Positions 42,567 through 50,720 of a stretch of 64,000 nucleotides of DNA are shown here, piece by piece. The stretch is from Rhodococcus jostii RHA1. Its GTDB lineage: Bacteria; Actinomycetota; Actinomycetes; Mycobacteriales; Mycobacteriaceae. The stretch is from positions 5,026,501-5,090,500 of the forward strand of contig NC_008268.1 in the NCBI RefSeq assembly GCF_000014565.1, in the 5' to 3' direction. The notes below the pieces were generated by a model. It saw only the letters and a program-made list of their open reading frames with translations. It was not told the DNA's origin and did no database searches. Position 1 is the stretch's first letter; each line of letters starts with the position of its first letter. The position numbers were made by a program, and so were the translations under genes.

Positions 42567-43693
42567 CGTGGTCCTTCGTTGTGCAGAAGTGAGCTGCGGC
42601 CGATGTCGCGCCCGATGTGGGTGAGGAGTTCGCCGGTCAGCTCCGGGTCGGTGGCCGTGTTCCGGTCGGTGTAGTCACCGAGAGCATGGATGTATTCGAA
42701 ACCATGAGGTGCCCAACGGTTCCGGGAGAGCGTGTTGCGGCCCGCGACGGCGATCACCGGGACCGGGTGGGCGCGGCGGGCGAGGACGGTGAGGAGTTTG
42801 CCGTGTTCGGTCTGCTCGTCGATGCTGCCCTCGCCTGTGATCACCAGGTCCATCCCTGCGAGGCAGCCGTCGAAATCGAGCAGGTCGAGGAAGTACTCGG
42901 CACCCGAGACCATGCGTGCTCCGAGCATCATGGCGGCGAATCCGATGCCGCCCGCGCTACCGGCGCCGGGGGAGTTCGCGATCGCACGCGCCTGCGGGTG
43001 GCCGCTGCGGGTGAACGCCTCGACGAGGTTGTCGAGGCCGGCGTCGAGATAGCGCACGGTCGCGGGGTCGGCGCCCTTCTGCGGGCCGTACACGGCGGCG
43101 GCGCCGTGCGGTCCGGTCAGCGGGTTGGTGACGTCGCCGGCGATCACGATCCCGACGTCTGTCATGTTCACCGTTCGGGAGGAATCGACCGTGTGGACCT
43201 GGTGCAGGGTTCGGCCGCAGGCCCGCAGTTGCCGGCCGTCGGCGTCGGCGAACGTGAATCCCAGCGCGGCGAGCATGCCCGTCCCGCCGTCGGTGCCGGC
43301 GCTTCCGCCCAGGGCGAGGACCAGCCGGCGGGGTCGAAACCGCAACACCTGCGAGATCGCTTGCCCCATCCCGAGGCTGGAGGCGTCGAGTGGAGCGCGG
43401 CGGCCGCCCGGGAGGGTGGCCAGTCCGCAGGTATTGGCGACCTCGACCACCGCTGTGGTGCCGTTGACTGCGATACGTCCGCGCTGGGGTGTTCCGGTGG
43501 CGCCGGCGACGGTGACCGGGTGCGGAGTGAACCCGACTGCCACCGCCGCGTCGACGCTGCCGTCGCCGCCGTCGGCGAGGGGAAGCTGTCTGCTCTCGAT
43601 CCCCGCCGAGGCGAGTCCGGCCGAGAGGTGTTCGGCGACATCGGCTGCGGAGAGCGAGCCCTTGAACTTGTCCGGGGCAACCAGAACCCTCAT
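42563..43693 (-). CDS. glxK: Glycerate kinase (type 1)
   Basis: A 376-residue glycerate kinase of the GlxK/GarK family, which phosphorylates D-glycerate to 2-phosphoglycerate (some to 3-phosphoglycerate). Motifs: VLVAPDKFKGSLSAADVAE at the start, PLADGGDGS near 40, LALGGSAGTDGGTGML near 130, and GEGSIDEQT. It sits between the dicarboxylate transporter gene and pyk, which fits a tartrate-to-glycerate route. Confidence 0.93.
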   Translation of the reverse strand: MRVLVAPDKFKGSLSAADVAEHLSAGLASAGIESRQLPLADGGDGSVDAAVAVGFTPHPVTVAGATGTPQRGRIAVNGTTAVVEVANTCGLATLPGGRRAPLDASSLGMGQAISQVLRFRPRRLVLALGGSAGTDGGTGMLAALGFTFADADGRQLRACGRTLHQVHTVDSSRTVNMTDVGIVIAGDVTNPLTGPHGAAAVYGPQKGADPATVRYLDAGLDNLVEAFTRSGHPQARAIANSPGAGSAGGIGFAAMMLGARMVSGAEYFLDLLDFDGCLAGMDLVITGEGSIDEQTEHGKLLTVLARRAHPVPVIAVAGRNTLSRNRWAPHGFEYIHALGDYTDRNTATDPELTGELLTHIGRDIGRSSLLHNEGPR

Positions 43694-43727
43694 CGGCCTT
43701 CCTTTCTCGTGTGCAGTGCGGATGCGG

Positions 43728-45194
43728 TCATCGCTGTGTGGAGTGCGCGGGCGTCGTCGCCGCGGGGTCGATCCGTTCGTGGTCGATGTGTACCGCGTCC
43801 GGTTCCTTGATCATGTGGTGGTGCTTGTCCCGTGGCTCCTGTTCCAGGATCTCCATGTCGAAGTCGTTCTCGACGTCACCGTCGGGCGGGGGAAGTACTT
43901 CGCCGGAGAAGACGCGGCGGGCGCGGTCGACGTCGAGTTCGTGGTTCCATTTGGCGACGAACAGGGTGGCGACGGCGTTGCCGATGAAGTTCACCAGGGC
44001 GCGGCATTCGGACATGAACTTGTCGATACCGAAGATGAGCATGATGCCGGCTGCGGGGATGGTGCCGAGGGTACTCAATGTTGCTGTCAGCGCGATGAAT
44101 CCGCCTCCGGCGACACCTGCGGCGCCCTTGGAGGTCAACAACATGACGCCGAGGAGGCCGAGCTGCTGCGGAATCGACAGGTCGGTGTTGGTGGCCTGCG
44201 CGATGTACAGCGCCGCGAGAGAGAGGTAGATGGCTGCCCCGTCGAGGTTGAAACTGTAGCCGGTGGGCACCACGAGTCCCACCGTGGGCTTCTTGACGCC
44301 GGCGTACTCCAGTTTGCGCATCAAGCCGGGCAGCGCGGGCTCGGCGGTGGAGGTTCCGAGAATGAGCAGGAGTTCTTCCTTGAAGAAGCCGAGCATCCGG
44401 AAGATGTTGAGCCGCAGGTACGCCATGACCGATCCGAGGACCACGAAGACGAAGAACGCGGACGTGACGTAGAACAGCAGGATCAGGCTGCCGAGGCTGG
44501 TGAGGGTGGAGACACCGTACTTGCCGATGGCGAAGGCCATGGCACCGAACGCACCGAGGGGAGCGAGCTTCATGATGAAGCTCAGAACCTTGAACACCAC
44601 CGCGGTGAGGCGTTCGACGGCGTCCCGGATCGGTGCGGCGATCTGGCCTACCGCGTTGATGGCGACACCGAAGATGACGGCGAGGAAGATGACCTGCAGG
44701 ATGTCGCCCTCGACGAACGGGCCGAACACACTGTCCGGAACCAGGTGGGTGATGAACTCCCACCACTGTTTCTCTTCACCGGTCTGAATCAGCTTGTTGG
44801 CGGAGTCGGTCGTTTCCAGCGAGGCGGCGTCGGCGTTCACCCCGTCCCCGAGGCGGAAGAGGTTGATCGCGACGAGGCCGGTGAGCAGCGCGAGGATCGT
44901 TCCGACCTGGAAGTAGGTCAGCGCCTTGATCCCGGTCAGCCCGACCTTCTTCAGGTCCGCGACACTCGCGATGCCGCCGACGATCGTCAGGAACACGATC
45001 GGGCAGATCAGCATCTTCATCGCGGTGATGAAGGTGGTGCCGATCGGCTCCATCGCCTCGCCGGTGTCCGGCCAGAGCCACCCGACCAGGATGCCGAGCA
45101 CGATCGCGATGAGAACCCAGAAGTACAGTTGCCTGTACCACGGTTTCTTCACAGTCGCCGGTTGGTAAGTCGCTGCGCTGCTGGGTATTTCCAT
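43728..45194 (-). CDS. dctA: C4-dicarboxylate:cation symporter (DctA/DAACS family)
   Basis: A 488-residue transporter with about eight membrane segments and two re-entrant loops. Family motifs: KMLICPIVFLTIVGGIAS, GTSTAEPALPGLMRKLE, VVPTGYSFNLDGAAIYLSLAALYIAQ and FMSECRALVNFIGNAVATL. ATG 45194 is preferred over GTG 45203 because GAGGTG lies at the right distance. Within this operon it probably imports tartrate, malate or succinate. Confidence 0.92.
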   Translation of the reverse strand: MEIPSSAATYQPATVKKPWYRQLYFWVLIAIVLGILVGWLWPDTGEAMEPIGTTFITAMKMLICPIVFLTIVGGIASVADLKKVGLTGIKALTYFQVGTILALLTGLVAINLFRLGDGVNADAASLETTDSANKLIQTGEEKQWWEFITHLVPDSVFGPFVEGDILQVIFLAVIFGVAINAVGQIAAPIRDAVERLTAVVFKVLSFIMKLAPLGAFGAMAFAIGKYGVSTLTSLGSLILLFYVTSAFFVFVVLGSVMAYLRLNIFRMLGFFKEELLLILGTSTAEPALPGLMRKLEYAGVKKPTVGLVVPTGYSFNLDGAAIYLSLAALYIAQATNTDLSIPQQLGLLGVMLLTSKGAAGVAGGGFIALTATLSTLGTIPAAGIMLIFGIDKFMSECRALVNFIGNAVATLFVAKWNHELDVDRARRVFSGEVLPPPDGDVENDFDMEILEQEPRDKHHHMIKEPDAVHIDHERIDPAATTPAHSTQR

Positions 45195-45269
45195 GACGTT
45201 CACCTCGGGTGAGAGTGTTCGGGTGTGAAGACGGGGTGGCCGAGAGTTACCGACCGTTCGAGGGGTGGG

Positions 45270-45302
45270 GGCCCGACTCGGCAGATCCTGCCGAGTCGGG
45301 CC
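45270..45302 (-). terminator. Intercistronic hairpin between dehydrogenase and dctA
   Basis: A perfect 14-bp stem (45270-45283 with 45289-45302), loop GATCC, directly after the dehydrogenase gene and 76 nt before dctA on the same strand. It may partly terminate or stabilise the upstream message, lowering expression of the downstream genes. Confidence 0.6.
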
Positions 45303-45323
45303 GGCTGTGCAGATGGAAAGCGG

Positions 45324-46418
45324 TCAGGCCGGGGTCAGCGCGGTCTGCAGAGCGTGCACGATCGCCTCGGTGACGGCGTCGGTGTCCGACGAGCCGCCGA
45401 TGTCGCGGGTCAGTGCTCCGCTCGCGGTGGCAGCCTCGATGGCGGCTTCGACGCGGCGTGCCTCGTCGTGCAGCCCGAAGTGGTCGAGCATCAGGGCGGC
45501 ACTGGCGATCGCGCCGATCGGGTTGCTGATGCCCTGACCGGCGATGTCGGGTGCGGAACCGTGGACGGGTTCGAACATGCTGGGGAAGCGGCGCTCCGGG
45601 TTGAGGTTCGCGCTGGCCGCGATGCCGAGGCTTCCCGCCAGGGCGGAGCCGAGGTCGGAGAGGATGTCGGCGTTGAGATTCGACGCCACCACTACGGACA
45701 GGTCCTCGGGGTGCAGGATGAACTTCGCGCTCATGGCGTCGACGAGGACGCTTTCGGTCGCGACGTCGGGGTAGTCGAGGGCGACGCGATTGAAGACCTC
45801 GTCCCACAGGACCATGCCGTACTGCTGGGCGTTGGACTTGGTGACGCTGGAAACCTTCTTCACCGTGCGGGTGCGGGCCAGGTCGAACGCGAACCGCATG
45901 ATGCGCTCGCAGCCCTTCTCGGTGAACAGCGCGGTCTGCAGGGCGACCTCGTTGCCCGGTCCGCGGCCGCTGAGGTTACGTCCGCCGAGGCCGGCGTACT
46001 CGCCCTCGCTGTTCTCCCGGACGACTATCCAGTCGAGTTCGGTGTCGTCGGCCTTGCGCAGCGGCGACTGCACGCCGGGGAGGAACTTCACGGGCCGCAC
46101 GTTGGCCCACTGGTCGAAGTTCTGGGTGATGTTGAGCCGCAGCCCCCAGAGGCTGATGTGGTCGGGGACGTTCTCCCATCCGACCGCACCGAAGTAGATG
46201 GCGTCGAATGCCTTCAGGGTGTCGAGGCCGTCGTCGGCCATCATCTTCCCGGTCTGCTCGTAGTACCCGCATCCCCAGGGAAATTCTTCCCACTCGAAGG
46301 CGAAACGCCCACCGGACTGTTCTGCGAGGACGTCGAGCACGCGCCGTCCGGCAGCGACGACCTCCTTGCCGACGCCGTCGGCGGGGATCGATGCAATCTT
46401 GAACGTCTGCGGTGCCAT
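45324..46418 (-). CDS. ttuC: Tartrate dehydrogenase/D-malate dehydrogenase family
   Basis: A 364-residue isopropylmalate/tartrate dehydrogenase-family enzyme (TtuC/DmlA). It is NAD- and divalent-metal-dependent and can oxidise tartrate, decarboxylate D-malate and convert meso-tartrate to D-glycerate. IPADGVGKEV starts the Rossmann part, RENSEGEYAGLGG is the substrate loop, and NLNADILSDLGSALAGSLGIA with EPVHGSAPDIAG binds metal and cofactor. ATG 46418. It is divergent from the LysR regulator. The choice between tartrate and D-malate cannot be made from sequence. Confidence 0.9.
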   Translation of the reverse strand: MAPQTFKIASIPADGVGKEVVAAGRRVLDVLAEQSGGRFAFEWEEFPWGCGYYEQTGKMMADDGLDTLKAFDAIYFGAVGWENVPDHISLWGLRLNITQNFDQWANVRPVKFLPGVQSPLRKADDTELDWIVVRENSEGEYAGLGGRNLSGRGPGNEVALQTALFTEKGCERIMRFAFDLARTRTVKKVSSVTKSNAQQYGMVLWDEVFNRVALDYPDVATESVLVDAMSAKFILHPEDLSVVVASNLNADILSDLGSALAGSLGIAASANLNPERRFPSMFEPVHGSAPDIAGQGISNPIGAIASAALMLDHFGLHDEARRVEAAIEAATASGALTRDIGGSSDTDAVTEAIVHALQTALTPA

Positions 46419-46517
46419 GTCGTTGCCTCCATCGTGTTGTGCTCGTCACAGTGTGTGATGCATTCATTAACCCGTCACAATCGCGCAGCGTCCATGACCA
46501 AGAGTCGATCCGGCTTA

Positions 46518-46530
46518 TAGGTTTGACCTA
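46518..46530. promoter_or_regulatory. Candidate LysR site in divergent region
   Basis: TAGGT-TTG-ACCTA is a perfect 5-bp inverted repeat of the T-N11-A type expected for LysR proteins, between the dehydrogenase and the LysR gene. A second palindrome, TCACA-GTG-TGTGA (46446-46458), is nearer the dehydrogenase start. Confidence 0.45.
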
Positions 46531-46620
46531 ATCGAGTTGCGTCTTCGCAGGTAGAGTGAGTGCCCACACAGCGGTCGCACTCCAGGGTTCGGCGCGGATC
46601 GACGGAGACGAGGGGTTCGG

Positions 46621-47553
46621 ATGGACGCGCGTCAGTTGAGGTACTTCCTGGCCGTGGTCGATCAGGGAGGCATCAACCGCGCAGCGGAAACACTGCTGAT
46701 CGCGCAGCCCTCGCTGTCCCAGTCGATATCCGCGCTCGAACGGGAACTCGGGGTACCGCTCTTTCACCGCGTCGGACGCCGGCTGGTGCTCAGTGACGCC
46801 GGCGAAACGCTCGTCGGTCCCGCCCGCGTGGTGCTGCGCGATCTCGAGGACGCGAAGGCCTCCGTCGATGCGCTGAAAGGGCTGCGCGCCGGTCGCGTGG
46901 ACCTGATCACGATGCCGTCACCCGGGATCGAACCACTCACCACGATCCTCACCAGATTCAGCCGCACCTATCCTTCGGTCACCGTCAATGCCGAGGCGGC
47001 GTTCACTCCCGAAGAGGTGCTGCACGCCGTGCGCACCGGCGTCTGCGAGATCGGGATCCTGGGTTCACCCGCCGCGGTGCGTGCCCCCGAACTCGACGTC
47101 GTCGCGCTCGAAAGCCAGCCGCTGATCCTCCTCTCCGGTCCGGGCGCCGAAACACCGGCACACCCGGAGATTCGGAGATCGGAACTGTCGGGCTTCCGCC
47201 TGATCGTCTCGCAGCGGGGGTCGTTGATGCGAACACTCGTCGACGAGGTCCTCGCCAGCGGCGTCCCAGCCACCATCGTCGCCGAGGTCGCCCACCGGAC
47301 GTCGATCCTGCCGATGGTGCTCAGCGGATTCGGGCAGGCCGTCATGCCGTCGTCGTGGGCGCCGTCGGCGCGGCAGGCCGGCGCCACCGTGCACCGCATC
47401 GTCCCCGAGTCCTACCTGCACGTCGCCGCCGTCTGCCGGCGCACCCACCTCACGCCACCCGCGCGGGCGCTCATGGACGAGGCACGACAGTACGCCGGAC
47501 GCACACCGGCCGCCTGGGAGGCGCCCGCAGCGGAAAACCCGCAAAACCTGTGA
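46621..47553 (+). CDS. LysR-family regulator of the tartrate cluster
   Basis: A 310-residue LysR protein: MDARQLRYFLAVVDQGGINRAAETLLIAQPSLSQSISALERELG is the HTH and linker start, followed by the type 2 periplasmic-binding effector domain. It is divergent from the tartrate/D-malate dehydrogenase gene, the usual place for a LysR activator of that operon, with a dicarboxylate as probable inducer. ATG 46621. Confidence 0.9.
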   Translation: MDARQLRYFLAVVDQGGINRAAETLLIAQPSLSQSISALERELGVPLFHRVGRRLVLSDAGETLVGPARVVLRDLEDAKASVDALKGLRAGRVDLITMPSPGIEPLTTILTRFSRTYPSVTVNAEAAFTPEEVLHAVRTGVCEIGILGSPAAVRAPELDVVALESQPLILLSGPGAETPAHPEIRRSELSGFRLIVSQRGSLMRTLVDEVLASGVPATIVAEVAHRTSILPMVLSGFGQAVMPSSWAPSARQAGATVHRIVPESYLHVAAVCRRTHLTPPARALMDEARQYAGRTPAAWEAPAAENPQNL

Positions 47554-47598
47554 ACGACAGTCGTGCCCACGACCCGTGCGGTGACGGCTCATGGGAAT

Positions 47599-49200
47599 TC
47601 AGCCCAGGTCTGTCCCTTCGCCCGAGTTCTGTGGTGTCGGGTCCGGGATCCGCCTCATACGGAACGAGTTGAACACCCCGATGAGGCCGGCGAGGATGGG
47701 GATGAGCAGGGCGACCTGAAGGGCGAGGGGTCGTGCGCCGGTGTTGATGCGGACGATCTCGTCCTGAATCGCCGGCGGTTGGTCGACGAGTAGTTGTTCG
47801 AGTTGGGTGTTGCTCATGACTTCGGCGTCGTCCTCGAGCACCTGCGCGACCTGTTGCTGCTCTGCCGGCGGGAGCACGGTGCTCGATTCCGCCATCGAGG
47901 TGAAGGTGAGGGACAGCGTTGCCAGCATGATGGCGCCGGCGAACGCCAGCCCGAACGAGAGCCCGAACGATCCCGCTGCGGAATTGACGCTGGCGGCCTC
48001 GCTGATCCGCTCCTCCTCGATCGGGGCGAGTGTGTAGTTGTTGAGCTGGGATACCAGCAATCCCAGCCCGGATCCGGCGATCACCAACGGGATCACCAGG
48101 CCCCAGCCGAACTCGGCGCGCGGCACGATCGGGATCAGCGCCGCGATCCCGATCGTCAGCAGCACGAATCCCCATCGGATGATGCTGCTCGGGCGCCGGT
48201 CGCCGGCCTTCTTGCCCGCGAGCAACGCCACCGCGAACATGCTGAGGGAGAGGGGTGCGAGGGACAATCCCGCCTGCATCGCGTTGTACTCGAGCACCAT
48301 CTGCAGGTAGATCGGCAGCGCGATCATCGTGCCGCCCAGGGCGATCTGCTGGAGCATCTGCCCCGAGATGCCCAGTCGGAAGATCTTGGAGCGGAACAGA
48401 TCCGGGTCCAGCAAGGCCGGCTTCCCTTGACGTTTGCGCCGCAGGAGCCAGTATGCCAGCACCGCCAGCGCGACCGCACCGATCACCAGGAGCGCGGCAA
48501 CGGATTCGCCACCCTCCTGCCACACCAGGATTCCCAGCACGATGCCGCCCATCCCCAGAACGGAGAGGACCGCGCCCACCAGATCGATCACCCGGGGCCC
48601 GGTGTACGGCACATCCTGGACCAGTTTGATGCCGGACAGCACGACCGCGATGATGACGACCTCGAGCACGAACCCGATGCGCCACGAGAGGTAAGTGGTG
48701 ATGAAACCGCCGAGCAGCGGTCCGACGGCGGCGGCGATCGCGGCCGCCGCCCCGACCAGGGCGTAGACCTTCTTCTGCGCGGCGCCTTCGAAGTTGCCGT
48801 GGATGAGGGACTGCATGGCGGGCAACAGGAGTGACGCGCCGATTCCACCGAGTATCGCCCAGAAGATGATGATCGCGGTCAGGCTCTGTGCGAGCGCCAT
48901 CGCGGACGCACCGACTGCGTAGCCGAGCAGGCCCAGCACGTACGCCCGTTTGCGTCCGATGAGATCGCCGACCTTGCCGCCGATCAGGATGAACGCGGCA
49001 GAAACCAGCGCCTCGAGTGCGATCGCGGCCTGGACGCCGCTGACGGTCGTGTCGAGGTCGCGAACCACCGACGAGATCGACACGTTCATCAGCGACGTGT
49101 CGACGACGAGCACGAACATCGCCATTGCCAGCAGGATCGCGAGTGTCCGCCGAGGGCCCGTTGCCCGCTCGGAACCACCGTTGGTCGGTTCTTCGGTCAT
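47599..49200 (-). CDS. MFS drug exporter (DHA2/EmrB-QacA family)
   Basis: A 14-segment major facilitator of about 533 residues. LVVDTSLMNVSISSVVRDL in helix 1, GGKVGDLIGRKRAYV and GGIGASLLLPAMQSLIHGNF are DHA2 hallmarks; a long external loop with PPAEQQQVAQVL lies near the C-terminus. ATG 49200 is used; ATG 49245 is an alternative with no better ribosome-binding site. It is convergent with the LysR gene and divergent from the amphi-Trp gene. Exported compound unknown. Confidence 0.88.
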   Translation of the reverse strand: MTEEPTNGGSERATGPRRTLAILLAMAMFVLVVDTSLMNVSISSVVRDLDTTVSGVQAAIALEALVSAAFILIGGKVGDLIGRKRAYVLGLLGYAVGASAMALAQSLTAIIIFWAILGGIGASLLLPAMQSLIHGNFEGAAQKKVYALVGAAAAIAAAVGPLLGGFITTYLSWRIGFVLEVVIIAVVLSGIKLVQDVPYTGPRVIDLVGAVLSVLGMGGIVLGILVWQEGGESVAALLVIGAVALAVLAYWLLRRKRQGKPALLDPDLFRSKIFRLGISGQMLQQIALGGTMIALPIYLQMVLEYNAMQAGLSLAPLSLSMFAVALLAGKKAGDRRPSSIIRWGFVLLTIGIAALIPIVPRAEFGWGLVIPLVIAGSGLGLLVSQLNNYTLAPIEEERISEAASVNSAAGSFGLSFGLAFAGAIMLATLSLTFTSMAESSTVLPPAEQQQVAQVLEDDAEVMSNTQLEQLLVDQPPAIQDEIVRINTGARPLALQVALLIPILAGLIGVFNSFRMRRIPDPTPQNSGEGTDLG

Positions 49201-49271
49201 AGGAGGCCCACCGTCCGTCCATTCCGCTGCACCCGAGTGTCCCATGCGCGGGGACGGCGAAGCTACAGCGT

Positions 49272-49285
49272 CGGATTGTTATCCG
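49272..49285. promoter_or_regulatory. Palindrome in divergent MFS/amphi-Trp region
   Basis: CGGAT-TGTT-ATCCG is a perfect 5-bp inverted repeat between the two divergent genes and could be an operator. No dedicated regulator gene is adjacent. Confidence 0.3.
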
Positions 49286-49351
49286 TTCGATCCGGGCACC
49301 GGTCGCGCGACGGTTACGGTGATAGACACTGCACCGAGGTGAGGAGTCGCC

Positions 49352-49702
49352 GTGCCCAAGCTGGAGATCAAGAGGAAGTCCGAGCTCTCCCGGAAAGAGG
49401 TGTCCGACCGGCTCATCGCGCTCGGGCAGGCCCTCGCGAGCGGCTCCGAGGTGGAACTGGGCTCCGGCGGCGACTCGATTTCGGTCGTCGTCGGCGACCG
49501 TGTCCAGTGGGAGCTCGAGATCGAGGTCGACGGCGACGAGACCGAGATCGAGATCGAAATCAGTTGGCGCGACGATCCGTCCGAAGAATCCACCGCCGAC
49601 GCGGAACCGGAACCGGAATCGGAGACTCCGCCGGTCAAGCCTGCGCCTCCGGCCAAGACCACCGCGCGTCGTGGGCGGCCCCGCAAGAGCGCCGCCAAGT
49701 GA
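49352..49702 (+). CDS. Amphi-Trp domain protein with AT-hook-like tail
   Basis: A 116-residue protein. Residues 1-75 form an amphi-Trp domain: ELSRKEVSDRLIALGQALA, then alternating strands ending in WELEIEVDG and IEIEISW. After an acidic Glu/Pro-rich linker comes ARRGRPRKSAAK, whose RGRPRK core is like an AT-hook that binds the minor groove of AT-rich DNA. AGGAG precedes GTG 49352. The role is unknown; the tail suggests DNA or RNA contact. Confidence 0.83.
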   Translation: MPKLEIKRKSELSRKEVSDRLIALGQALASGSEVELGSGGDSISVVVGDRVQWELEIEVDGDETEIEIEISWRDDPSEESTADAEPEPESETPPVKPAPPAKTTARRGRPRKSAAK

Positions 49703-49713
49703 GCTGGGCGAAG

Positions 49714-50547
49714 TCAGGCCGGTGAGGTCGGTTCGAAGGGCCGGATTTCGTCGTCGCCCGGACGGACCACGGCGGCCGAGGATTCCGGCACTTCGTTCCA
49801 CGCGCCTTCGAGGTCGCGAAGAGGCTCGGAGACCACGAAGCGGGTCTCCCCGCTCAATTCGCGCAGCACCTCGACCTCCGGGTGCAGTGCGCGCACCTTC
49901 GCGACCTCGGTGGAGAAGAACAGCGACCTCGACTGCCGCTCACTCGAATAACGAAAGACCCACAGCGATTCACCGTCGGTGGTCGCGACGGTCATCTGCA
50001 CCGGATGCTCGACCCCGTACGTGCGGCCGACGTCTTCGACGAAGCCGACCGCCCGGGCGACGGCACCGAAGGGGTCGTCGGCGAGGCCGAACGTCAGTGC
50101 GAGGAAGAACAGGGCCTCGGAGTCCGTCGACCCCTCGATGTCGGAGAACAGCGTCGGGTCGACGGCCATCACCAGGTCGCGTCTGATCTCGTGAAAACCA
50201 CGCAGGGCGCCGTTGTGCACCCACAACCACCGTCCGTGCCGGAAGGGATGGCAATTGCTGCGCTGCACCGGCGTCCCGGTCGAGGCCCGCACGTGCGCGA
50301 GCAACATCCGCGTTCGCACCTGACCGGCGATCTCCCGCAGATTGCTGTCGTTCCAGGCCGGTTCGATGCTCTTGTACACCGCCGGTTCGGTGCCCTCGCC
50401 GTACCAGCCGACACCGAAGCCGTCACCATTGGTGGTCGTCGCCCCGAGACGTGAGTGCAGACTCTGGTCGATCAGCGAATGTTCTGGGCGGAACAACAGG
50501 TCCTCCGCGAGGATCGGCTCACCCGAGTACGCCATCCACCGGCACAT
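49714..50547 (-). CDS. Class II glutamine amidotransferase (YafJ/EgtC-like)
   Basis: A 277-residue Ntn-type glutamine amidotransferase. Initiation at ATG 50547 exposes Cys2 as nucleophile (MCRWMAYSG). NGDGFGVGWYG, LLAHVRASTGTPV and the HNG of WLWVHNGALRGFHEIRRDL are conserved contacts. YafJ and EgtC are the closest groups; EgtC works in ergothioneine synthesis, but no other egt gene is near, so the specific role is open. It is convergent with the amphi-Trp gene, 11 nt away. Confidence 0.88.
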   Translation of the reverse strand: MCRWMAYSGEPILAEDLLFRPEHSLIDQSLHSRLGATTTNGDGFGVGWYGEGTEPAVYKSIEPAWNDSNLREIAGQVRTRMLLAHVRASTGTPVQRSNCHPFRHGRWLWVHNGALRGFHEIRRDLVMAVDPTLFSDIEGSTDSEALFFLALTFGLADDPFGAVARAVGFVEDVGRTYGVEHPVQMTVATTDGESLWVFRYSSERQSRSLFFSTEVAKVRALHPEVEVLRELSGETRFVVSEPLRDLEGAWNEVPESSAAVVRPGDDEIRPFEPTSPA

Positions 50548-50690
50548 ACAACAATTCAAGCAGAACGGCACCGCCGAGCCCACCCCCCTTTGCCGATGAA
50601 CCTGCTGGTATTTGCCGCCAACGCCGTCCGCGCGGAGGAGAATGGGCAACCGACAAGCCATATCGCGTCGCTCGAGGAAGGCAGACAGCC

Positions 50691-50720
50691 ATGTCCGAGG
50701 AATCTACGGCGGCCCGATGA
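50691..50720 (+). CDS. Nine-residue leader ORF coupled to the DUF2252 gene
   Basis: ATG 50691 with GAGGAAGG upstream starts a nine-codon frame, MSEESTAAR, whose TGA overlaps the DUF2252 ATG (ATGA). The spacing is ideal for re-initiation. It may be a coupling leader or a chance frame; only conservation could decide. Confidence 0.35.
   Translation: MSEESTAAR

Noticed and set aside
43125..45212. A 695-codon plus-strand frame opposite dctA and glxK
   Set aside because: Same effect; both minus-strand genes carry full family motifs.
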